Origin: Saprospiraceae bacterium
GTDB lineage: Bacteria; Bacteroidota; Bacteroidia; Chitinophagales; Saprospiraceae
Direction: 5' to 3'
NCBI GenBank assembly: GCA_019187225.1
Contig: JABAQQ010000041.1
Location: 81,968-145,967 of the forward strand
DNA length: 64,000 nucleotides
The notes below the pieces were generated by a model. That model saw nothing but the letters and a program-made list of their open reading frames with translations. It was not told the origin of the DNA and searched no databases. A program made the position numbers and the translations under genes. Each line of letters starts with the position of its first letter. The first letter of the stretch is position 1. Shown in pieces: positions 1 to 7,323 of the stretch.

Positions 1-1
1 C

Positions 2-154
2 CTGGCGTTCACCGATTACCTCGAACGATTCGACGTGAAACGCGAAACGCGGGTAGCGAATCTGTCGTTCACCTATCGCTTCGGGAACAATAAAGTGGCG
101 CCGAGCCGACGGCGGCAGGGCGGAGCGGAGGAAGAGAAGCGGCGGGCGGGATGA
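2..154 (+). CDS. C-terminal end of an outer-membrane beta-barrel protein (partial)
   Basis: Only the last 50 codons lie in the window; the gene begins to the left of it. The reading frame is open from base 2 to a TGA at 152-154. The peptide has a typical last barrel strand (LSFTYRFGNNK) followed by a basic, Gly/Glu-rich tail (RRRQGGAEEEKRR). That ending is characteristic of the large TonB-receptor-like outer-membrane beta-barrel family of Bacteroidota, where a short charged tail follows the final aromatic strand. The substrate cannot be told from this fragment. Confidence 0.7.
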   Translation: MAFTDYLERFDVKRETRVANLSFTYRFGNNKVAPSRRRQGGAEEEKRRAG

Positions 155-178
155 AGGGTGTTTTTCACGCTCTTGCAC

Positions 179-424
179 TCAATTCATATTCAATTTCATC
201 GTCCGGCAAAAAGTCCCGATGATGTGATCCGTTGTTTTGTCAACAATGCATCTATGAATGGAGTTGCCGCCCGTGTAGTCCTTGTTGATGTGCTCCTGCA
301 TTGCTGCTGCCTTTTCCTTTGTCATTGCCTGAATGCCGTCCTAAAATGAAATCGTTACAAGGTCCTGAATGTCGGAAAGCAGCACTTGCCGCAATATGAC
401 TTTGTCGCCGAAAATGGTGGGATA
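179..424 (-). pseudogene. Decayed GNAT-family N-acetyltransferase fragment
   Basis: Read leftwards from about 424, one frame gives a recognisable N-terminal half of a RimJ/RimL-like GNAT acetyltransferase: FGDKVILRQVLLSDIQDLV, then an in-frame TAG (plus-strand 341-343) where a Tyr is expected, then DGIQAMTKEKAAAMQEHIN and HRCIVDKTTDHIIGT. The frame ends at 179-181, before the acetyl-CoA-binding motif A. The gene is therefore broken twice: by a nonsense codon and by loss of the C-terminal half. Its presumed N-terminus runs into the inner edge of the 40-bp inverted repeat at 422-461. Family assignment is by eye; non-function is inferred from the breaks. Confidence 0.6.
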
Positions 425-580
425 AGAGCATGTTGGGGATTTTCTCATCGGGCCAAAAACGAGGGCTTCTTTCGCGTTTTTGAAGGAGCATAGCAGGATC
501 TACGTGATTGAAAAAAGATGAAAAATGGCGGAAAAAGAACCGTTTTTGGCCCGATGAGAAAATCCCCAACATGCTCTTAT
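422..580. repeat. 40-bp perfect inverted repeat flanking a 79-bp core
   Basis: Bases 422-461 and 541-580 are exact reverse complements (arms begin ATAAGAGCATGTTGGGGATT and end in its complement), with 79 bp between them. The outer end of the right arm contains the TAA stop of the DUF262/DUF1524 gene (577-579). The left arm abuts the decayed GNAT gene. No transposase is encoded in the core. It could be a MITE-like non-autonomous element or a recombination product. No target-site duplication is visible by eye. Confidence 0.85.
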
Positions 581-2286
581 ATCTTCCAAACACCGCAAGC
601 TGTTTTAGCAAGCCCTATCTGTCGGTGTTCGATCATTTTAGTTGTCCATGTTTGATTGGTAATTTGTTTTGTAATAGCATATTTACTGGATTCATAAATT
701 GCTTTTTTTTCTAAAAACGGCTTGGCAGCCGCTTCTTTATTGTTTTTTGTAGGTTCTAAAAGCGTCAGGTTACCTATCATAAAAAGGTATTTAGAGTGTT
801 GTTCCTCAGTGAATTCTGTTCGCCAATCTTCGTTCAATGATTCCGGCAAAATATGCTCTATGGTACCTTCGTCGGTTTCAAAGTCAAATTTGGCGCCATC
901 CGGTAATTGTGCGTTAAGTTTATATAGTATGTAACGTACGATCTTTTTCTGCTGACTATTATTAGTATTGAACGAACGAAGTTCAAAATACTTCCTGAAT
1001 TCATCATCCTGCAAATAAATATCCTGTAGTTCAGCAATGATATCTTTGGCTAATGTTAATCGTACACTAAATATATCTATTGCAACACGATTATATACCT
1101 CTTCCATCCTATTAGTTTGAAGTTTTCCAATAACATTATAGCGAAATGACAAGTTTACAACAGCACGTAATACTTTCTTAAACTCTACTATAGGTAATTT
1201 TTCAAATGATGCCATAAGTAGTGGATAACATTGTGTTACATTGAATAGAGTCAGAGCATTTATTAATTCTTCAGTATCTTTATCTGTTTTCCAATAATCG
1301 TCATATGGATTGGATAATGCATTGTAAATATAAGCTTGAGATTCTAAATGGTCTAATAAATCTAATACATCGCTATCTTTTTTCACAATTTGCTTAACGG
1401 CTTTAAATAAATATTCTTTTGGGACAAGTTCACGTCTTGAATTGAGGTAATGTCGCAGAAAAACGGGAAATTTTTTCAATCCGATTGCATCTACAATTTT
1501 CTTCCATTGAGTTTTAACCACTGCTAAATCACTTGGGCTTTTACTTACTAATGAAAACATAAAGTTTTTCAATAGATCAGTAGCAGTGAGATCAACGCCA
1601 CGTGAATTTAACGTCTCAAATACTGTATAAGCGTTTAGTTCATCTTTAACTGTAATTTGAATAAAGCGCAAATTATCAGCAACAAAATGAGTCAGAAATT
1701 TAGTAATTTCTTCGCCTTTGGGATTTATCTTAAACAGATCATCAAGACGATTCAAAAAGAAACGATAAGCATTCCAAAGTAATTTTTCCGAATCAGATAA
1801 TTTTGATATGGATACTGGTTGTCTAAACTGGATTAGGCGGGATTGATAAAAGCCATCGTTATTTTCATTCAAGAATAATTTACTGGAATAGGTAAGTGAG
1901 GCAGGATCCTTCTGTCCAATAAATTGACGGGTCAGAATCTCTACACGCTCTTGATTAGCTTCCGTCTCAATACCCTTTTCTGCTAAATCTTGGATTGTTT
2001 TTATTACGGCCAATGCTAATATGCTCAGCGTGGAGAATCGTTGCTGGCCGTCAATGATCTGAAATTGCCGCTCTGACTCTCCTATAGATTGCAACACGAT
2101 AGAGCCCATATAATGTGGTTCATCATGCCGGAAGGAATACAACAAGTCATTCCACAAATCCTCCCAGTTGTCTTCTTCCCAAGAATAGTCACGTTGAAAA
2201 AGCGGCACCCGGTAAATTTTACCATTTCCCAGAATATCATTCAAACTGACTGTTTTTGTATCCAACAAGTTAGTAGATGCTGCCAT
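577..2286 (-). CDS. DUF262/DUF1524 (GmrSD-type) modification-dependent restriction protein
   Basis: This is a single-chain member of the GmrSD family of type IV restriction-like proteins. The N-terminal DUF262 domain carries the DGQQR nucleotide-binding/hydrolysis motif, preceded by the usual FQRDYSW segment. The C-terminal DUF1524 domain carries the HNH-like nuclease signature IEHILPESL followed by GNLTLLEPTKNNK. About 569 residues is a normal full length. The ATG at 2286 (MAASTNLLD) is preferred over upstream starts because homologues begin just before this segment, and a promoter-like TACATTTG on the minus strand (2311-2318) would lie too close to the longer starts. The gene is visibly AT-rich (roughly 37% GC in sampled lines against about 50% around it) and has no partner gene, which suggests horizontal acquisition as a stand-alone anti-phage gene. 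Target modification is unknown. Confidence 0.85.
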   Translation of the reverse strand: MAASTNLLDTKTVSLNDILGNGKIYRVPLFQRDYSWEEDNWEDLWNDLLYSFRHDEPHYMGSIVLQSIGESERQFQIIDGQQRFSTLSILALAVIKTIQDLAEKGIETEANQERVEILTRQFIGQKDPASLTYSSKLFLNENNDGFYQSRLIQFRQPVSISKLSDSEKLLWNAYRFFLNRLDDLFKINPKGEEITKFLTHFVADNLRFIQITVKDELNAYTVFETLNSRGVDLTATDLLKNFMFSLVSKSPSDLAVVKTQWKKIVDAIGLKKFPVFLRHYLNSRRELVPKEYLFKAVKQIVKKDSDVLDLLDHLESQAYIYNALSNPYDDYWKTDKDTEELINALTLFNVTQCYPLLMASFEKLPIVEFKKVLRAVVNLSFRYNVIGKLQTNRMEEVYNRVAIDIFSVRLTLAKDIIAELQDIYLQDDEFRKYFELRSFNTNNSQQKKIVRYILYKLNAQLPDGAKFDFETDEGTIEHILPESLNEDWRTEFTEEQHSKYLFMIGNLTLLEPTKNNKEAAAKPFLEKKAIYESSKYAITKQITNQTWTTKMIEHRQIGLAKTACGVWKI

Positions 2287-2353
2287 TGTATACATTTTGC
2301 GTTTGCTTTGCAAATGTACACTTTTCAATAAATTAGGCTGTTGCGATTTGGGA

Positions 2354-2443
2354 TTTTAATGACTTTTGGTGTTCCTCTACTCTAATGGGGCATCCTCAAC
2401 CGCGACGAAGTACGCGGTTTTAATGATTTTTGTGTTCCTCTAC
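2354..2443. repeat. Degenerate direct repeat, about 26 bp, 64-bp period
   Basis: TTTTAATGACTTTTGGTG and the following GTTCCTCTAC at 2354-2380 recur with one substitution and one deletion at 2418-2443. The pair sits between the AT-rich restriction gene and the membrane-protein gene. The TTAATGAC theme resembles parts of the palindrome at 60469-60556. Function is unknown; it could be a remnant of a dispersed intergenic repeat. Confidence 0.6.
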
Positions 2444-2473
2444 CAAGTGAATGGGCCCCCGTAAGGGCCAAAA

Positions 2474-2923
2474 TCAATTAAATACATACACTGCTAAAAT
2501 CACAATCAGCAATGCTGTCAGCAGGGCGATTTTGCCGAGCGGTTCTGTTTTTTTCAGGTGCATTTCGGCATCGCCTTTTTTCGCTTTGCCGCCTTCCGAA
2601 CCGATAATTCCAACCAACGCGGCTAAAATCAGCACGAGCACTAACTTCGCGATAAGCATCGGCATATTCGCCAGCATTCCCCAATACGGCGTCATTAGAA
2701 AAATCCCGGAAATGACCAGCAGGGTCAGGCCGATATGACCCATTTTGCTCAGGGCAAGGATGTTCAGCCGGAATTTCAGGGCATCCTGCTTTTCCATTTT
2801 AGCGCTGGCCATACCCAGAAACATGAATGCGAAACTGGTGCCGAGGCCCATAGCCAGGCCTATGAAATGGATGATCAACATGATCTCACGCATGGCAGTT
2901 AACAGGTTGGTGAATGAATTCAT
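2474..2923 (-). CDS. Small integral membrane protein, four predicted helices
   Basis: The protein is about 149 residues and consists almost entirely of four hydrophobic helices, separated by short basic loops such as SAKMEKQDALKF and SEGGKAKKGDAE. Its layout resembles small CopD/DUF2269-like membrane proteins, but no diagnostic residue could be identified, so no function is assigned. The start at 2923 (MNSFTNLL) is chosen because the upstream codons read as non-coding; an internal Met at 2893 (MREIML) is also possible. It lies downstream of the DinB remnant on the same strand, with 127 bp between them. Confidence 0.6.
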   Translation of the reverse strand: MNSFTNLLTAMREIMLIIHFIGLAMGLGTSFAFMFLGMASAKMEKQDALKFRLNILALSKMGHIGLTLLVISGIFLMTPYWGMLANMPMLIAKLVLVLILAALVGIIGSEGGKAKKGDAEMHLKKTEPLGKIALLTALLIVILAVYVFN

Positions 2924-3050
2924 TACAGCGCCCACGGCAGGCAGCACGGCCCCGGTGGTGCGCATCGGTCAAAAATAGGTAAACCTGAAAAAGCAACCAA
3001 GAAGTCGCCTGCAAAATAGCTGTATCCAACGAATCCTGGAATGACAGGAC

Positions 3051-3344
3051 TCATTCCCGAACAGTACCCGAAAAAACGCTCGCTTTGGAATTGAACGGAC
3101 TCCCAGACGATCTGCGGAAAGAGACCACCTGGCCGGTATGCCAGAGGGCGTCGGCGATGGGGCCGTTCAGCATGTTCCAGAACGGGAATACGGCTTTCGC
3201 ATCGCCGTTGACAAAAACGATGTCGTAATCTTCCAACCTGCTGCCGGAGGTTTTGAGCAGGTCGCTGGCGGTTTTAAGGTTTTCCAGGGTCATTTTTCTT
3301 TTCACATCGAAGTATAAAGGCGAGCTTTCCTCTCCGCTGCGCAC
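3051..3344 (-). pseudogene. N-terminally truncated DinB-family-like remnant
   Basis: The frame encodes the C-terminal half of a DinB-superfamily-like helical-bundle protein. The segment MLNGPIADALWHTGQVVSFR keeps the conserved His and is followed by SSGSPFNSKASVF, a tail seen in Bacteroidota DinB-like proteins. Homologues are about twice as long. In frame upstream there is a TGA within ten codons of the GTG at 3344, so the first half of the gene is missing. The break lies within 10 bp of the peroxidase stop codon, which suggests that a deletion or rearrangement joined the two. Family call is by eye. Confidence 0.5.
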
Positions 3345-3353
3345 AACACATTG

Positions 3354-4695
3354 TCAATTACACCCCGTCTCCACGCGGGACAATGGGTCATTATTCGGAA
3401 AACAGTTGCCCGACAGCGTCTGAACCGGTGCATACCGCTCCAGATTCGGATCGTACAGACCATTTTCAAGAAACTCGACCAGGTCGGTCATTTCTTGTCC
3501 CGTCAAACCCAGCGGACGGAATTGTGCCGCAATCTGTCCGGCCGGAACGTCGGGATTTTCCGGAATGCCGTTGTTGAAGTATTCCACCACTTCCCGCAAG
3601 GATTGTTTGCTGGCGCCGTGGAAATAGAAACCTGTATTTTTTAGGTTATACAACTGCGGGACTTTGAATTTGTACATGTCTTCCGGCAATCCCGTGAAGC
3701 CGCCGCGTCCGAAATTGCGCTTGTCCGAAGGACCGGTCATGGCCGTTTTGGTAAAGGTTCTTGACACCCAAAGCATAGAACCGGTGCGGCGAGCTGTTCA
3801 GCGACGGACTGTTGTGACAGCTGACGCAGCCGGCTTTTCCAAAGAAAACCAAAGCGCCATTTTTCTGCTGCTCTGTCATAGCCGTCTTATCTCCTCTCAA
3901 CCAGCGCTGGAAAGGCGCTTCGTTGGTCAGGATCGTGCGGAAATAGGCGGCAATGGCAAAAGCCGCAGTTTGGCGGGTGTAACGTTCACTTGCCGGAATA
4001 TCCGGAAAAGCCGCATCAAACATGGCGGTATAACCCAAAGAATCGGTGACCTTCTTGTTCACGACCTGCCGGTGGACAATCAAGGCTCTTTCATTGTTGG
4101 CTTCCAATCCCTGCAATCCTTTGAAGTTGATCTCCACGAGCGAATCCTGTTGCCAAACCGATTCTGTGCCGATATTGACGCCAAATGAACCGAAAGTCCC
4201 AGCCCACAAGGCGTTGGTGACATAGGTCGTATTGATAGTTGGCAGCGGCCGGGCGCCCTGTGCATCCACATCGTCGCCTGTATACAAGGGATTTTTAGAA
4301 CGGCCTTCGCCGCTTTGACCAAATCCGATCGCCCCGTCGGCAATGCCCTGAAAACGGCCCGCGGTGAATCCTCTTGCAGGAACATGGCAACTGCTGCAGG
4401 AATAAGTCGCTTTTGAAACCGGGTAGGTGGGTTCCACACCAAGACCAGTTTCAAAAAACAGCATCCGCCCCAACTCCACCTTGGTCGCCGTGACCGGATT
4501 TTTAACATCCTGGTTCGGTAGCGCAGCATAATCGCCGCTGACAGGCATAATATAGGCTTCAAATGAACCGGTGGCCGATTTCTGGTTCAACAGGTCTTCC
4601 AAAGCAATGTCCACATTGGTTGCCGGCTCGTGGACGCAGGACAAAAAATAACCGGTGGCAGCGATGAAAAGAAAAACCGTAAATGTTTTTTTCAT
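3354..4695 (-). pseudogene. Di-haem cytochrome c peroxidase (MauG/CcpA family) lipoprotein, frameshifted
   Basis: The family reduces hydrogen peroxide in the periplasm using two c-type haems. The start at 4695 gives a lipoprotein signal (lipobox ending in Cys20). Haem sites are CSSCH at residues 100-104 and CVSCH at 290-294. After about residue 310 (FYALGVKNLYQ) the frame drifts into unrelated sequence. The genuine C-terminus (SDKRNFGRGGFTGLPEDMYK, KVPQLYNLKNTGFYFHG) continues in the next frame down to the stop at 3354. The change of frame falls near 3743-3757, by the short homopolymers in CCGTTTTGGTAAAGG. Either a one-base error in the assembly or a real frameshift explains it; if real, the second haem domain loses its distal part. 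Confidence 0.8.
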
Positions 4696-5110
4696 TAGAA
4701 AACAGGATTTTTAGATTATTATGAGGGTGATCAAAATGCTCCTTTGGCCCTCGTGCCGGACGGCGAGGGTGACAAAACAGATAAAAAACAGAGGGGGGAG
4801 TGATAATTTGGAAGAAAGGCGCAAGATAAAGTCACCGCTTGCCTTAATTTGATGATTTAGGTCATTATGCCGGTATTTTAATGAGAATTTAAGGAGAGCT
4901 CCGCTGGTTCGGGGCATGTCCCGTTCCAATCAGCAATTTCCAGTTAAACCGGTTTCCTTTGACGCCTCGCCTTGTTCATCGTATGGTTGTTGGGGGTAGG
5001 ACGATTCGCCATTCCCTGACACCCGACTAAAAAGCATTTGTCTAATACCCTCTGGCAGGACTATCTTTCAGCCGCCCTTTTCCGGTCTGTTCACCTCTCC
5101 GCTCGCTGCC
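4696..5110. other. Intergenic gap between divergent genes
   Basis: These 415 bp separate the peroxidase (leftward) from the sugar dehydrogenase (rightward), so promoters for both should lie here. No gene is supported. A small hairpin (CCCTCG / CGAGGG at 4748-4753 and 4764-4769) sits about 55 bp upstream of the peroxidase start. No convincing TAnnTTTG element was found for either gene. Confidence 0.5.
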
Positions 5111-7222
5111 ATGAAAAAAAAGAATCTCTTCCTGTTTGTCTTATTTCCCTTTTCCCTCTTTTCTCAACCCAAAATCCAGCTCCAGGACTTCGCCTCCGGC
5201 TTCACGCGTCCGGTGGACATCGCTCATTGCGGCGACAGCCGCCTTTTTGTGGTAGAACAAGCCGGTTACATCTGGATCCTCGACAGCCTCGGCAACCGCC
5301 TCCCGGAGGCTTTTCTCAACATTGATGCACGGGTACGTTCCACCGGCAATGAACAGGGTTTGCTGGGACTCGCTTTTCCGCCCGACTACGCCGAAAAAGG
5401 CTATTTTTATGTCAATTATACCCGTGAAACGGACGGCGACACGCGTGTTTCGCGCTTCTCCCGCGATTCGTTAAACCCCAACAAGGCCGACCCTGACAGC
5501 GAACTGATCCTGTTCACGCAGGATCAGCCTTTCGCCAACCACAACGGCGGTTGTCTCAAATTCGGTCCCGACGGCTATCTGTACATCGCGCTCGGCGACG
5601 GCGGTTCCGGCGGCGACCCCCAGAACAACGGTCAGAAAAAAAACACGCTGCTTGGTAAGATACTGCGCCTCGACGTGAGCAACAGCAGCGTCACGGAGCC
5701 TTATGCCATACCGGCGGACAATCCTTTTGTCGGCAATCCGGATTACCGCCCCGAAATATGGTCGCTCGGCTGGCGCAACCCCTGGCGCTTCTCCTTCGAC
5801 CGGCTCACCGGAGATTTGTGGGCGGGCGATGTCGGTCAGGGCACATACGAGGAAATTGATTTTGAACCGGCCAATACGGACGGGCTCAATTATGGCTGGC
5901 GTTGCAATGAAGGGCTTCATAACTACAACACGAACGGCTGCCTTCCCGCAAGCAATTACATCAGCCCCATTTTTGAATATTCTCACGGTTCGGGCAACGG
6001 CTGCTCGGTGACCGGCGGATTCGTGTACAGGGGAGTGAAATACCCCGATTTATACGGGTGTTATTTGTTCGCCGACTATTGCAGCGGTCGTTGGTGGTAT
6101 ACCCGCCGCAATGCCGACGGCACTTTTACTACGGCGCAATTGGCCAATCTCAGCGCTTACGAGTACAGCAGTTTCGGGGAGGATAAAGACGGCGAGTTGT
6201 ACGTAACGCTGCTCGACGATGGTAAAATTCAGAAAATCAAGGAATTATGTTCGCCCTTTCAATTGAATTTGGAAAATATTTTTAGCCCCGTGTGCGCCAA
6301 TTCTTTGAGCGGCTACCTATTCGTCAATTCAACGGGCGGTACAAATCCCGTCACTTATTCGTGGTCGAACGGGCAGGCAGGTCCAGAACCTTCTATTATT
6401 TATCTCAATCCCGGTATTTACACAGTTGCAGCAACGGATGGTGCCGGTTGTGTGCGGCACGATACTTTTGAAATTGAACAACTCGGGCCAGGTATGCCGG
6501 TGTTGAGCGTCAACGATACCATTTTTTGCGAGGGCCAGAATTTTGTGCTCACTGCATCGAATCTGCCGTCGCCACATGAGCTGAAATGGTTCAAAGACGG
6601 CGAAGCCATTTCGACAACCACCTCCTCCGATACAACATTCGTCCTTGCATTCACGGAACCAGGTGTATACCAGGTTCAGATTATGGACAGCGTTTGTTCG
6701 AATTTGTATTCCACACAGATTTTCATGGTGGAAAGCGAAGCGCCGGCCATCCTCGTTGAAAATTACGACAATCTTTCCATTCAGGGGAATTTTGCCAGTA
6801 TTCAATGGGTCGTTTTCAATTACGATACCCAGATGTGGGATTCGATACCCGGTGCAACAGGATTGGAATATCAGGCGCCGACCGAAGGTTTGTTCAGCGT
6901 CCGGGTCATTGACCTGTACGGCTGCGAATTGTTATCGCCACCGGTTGGCATTGCCAGCACGGCACTGCCACCATCCGTCCGCCGCTTTTCGCTTGCTCCC
7001 AATCCCACCGGCGGCAATATGCTGTTGGATATGGAGTTGGACAAAACGGAGCACATTGCCATCTCGCTGAGTGATACGCAGCAGCGGCAGCTCTTCATGC
7101 AGACGCATCAGATTCGGAAGATTTCACTCCCCATCGATCTGCGGGCCTTGCCGGCAGGAACCTACTTTCTGAATATCCGGATGGAAAGCGGGCGCATCGT
7201 GCGGCAGGTGCTGAAGCATTAG
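5111..7222 (+). CDS. Secreted PQQ-type glucose/sorbosone dehydrogenase with T9SS sorting domain
   Basis: Residues 1-19 form a signal peptide. Residues of about 25-370 form the six-bladed soluble glucose/sorbosone dehydrogenase propeller. The stretch ANHNGGCLKFGPDGYLYIAL includes His144 in the position expected for the catalytic base of the soluble PQQ glucose dehydrogenase family, and GDGGSGGDP follows. Around residues 390-455 a SprB-like repeat appears (NPVTYSWSNGQ, GIYTVAATDGAGC), then an Ig-like segment. A Por-type type A sorting domain ends the protein (SLAPNPTGGNMLLDMEL, LPAGTYFLNI). It is therefore predicted to oxidise an aldose at or outside the outer membrane after export by T9SS. Substrate is unknown; the fold is also used by Hedgehog-interacting-like proteins. 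Confidence 0.88.
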   Translation: MKKKNLFLFVLFPFSLFSQPKIQLQDFASGFTRPVDIAHCGDSRLFVVEQAGYIWILDSLGNRLPEAFLNIDARVRSTGNEQGLLGLAFPPDYAEKGYFYVNYTRETDGDTRVSRFSRDSLNPNKADPDSELILFTQDQPFANHNGGCLKFGPDGYLYIALGDGGSGGDPQNNGQKKNTLLGKILRLDVSNSSVTEPYAIPADNPFVGNPDYRPEIWSLGWRNPWRFSFDRLTGDLWAGDVGQGTYEEIDFEPANTDGLNYGWRCNEGLHNYNTNGCLPASNYISPIFEYSHGSGNGCSVTGGFVYRGVKYPDLYGCYLFADYCSGRWWYTRRNADGTFTTAQLANLSAYEYSSFGEDKDGELYVTLLDDGKIQKIKELCSPFQLNLENIFSPVCANSLSGYLFVNSTGGTNPVTYSWSNGQAGPEPSIIYLNPGIYTVAATDGAGCVRHDTFEIEQLGPGMPVLSVNDTIFCEGQNFVLTASNLPSPHELKWFKDGEAISTTTSSDTTFVLAFTEPGVYQVQIMDSVCSNLYSTQIFMVESEAPAILVENYDNLSIQGNFASIQWVVFNYDTQMWDSIPGATGLEYQAPTEGLFSVRVIDLYGCELLSPPVGIASTALPPSVRRFSLAPNPTGGNMLLDMELDKTEHIAISLSDTQQRQLFMQTHQIRKISLPIDLRALPAGTYFLNIRMESGRIVRQVLKH

Positions 7223-7254
7223 AGCGCATATTGAGGGTTTTCGCGACGGGAGAC

Positions 7255-7323
7255 AATCCCCAACATGCTTAGTTTCCCTTAGTAATTACCGTAATGGGAT
7301 AACCTCCAACATGCTTAGTTTCC
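7255..7323. repeat. 18-bp direct repeat at the 3' end of the penicillin-binding protein gene
   Basis: CCAACATGCTTAGTTTCC occurs at 7260-7277 and again at 7306-7323. The second copy contains the last codons and stop of the penicillin-binding protein gene (minus strand, stop 7315-7317). The first copy overlaps the 15-mer AATCCCCAACATGCT at 7255-7269, which also occurs in the inverted repeat far to the left (561-575 and, reversed, 427-441). This points to a dispersed repeat family or a small duplication of the gene end. Confidence 0.65.

Noticed and set aside
252-611. 119-residue open frame on the minus strand
   Set aside because: It crosses the inverted repeat and is out of frame with the recognisable acetyltransferase fragment; its residues are low in conserved character.
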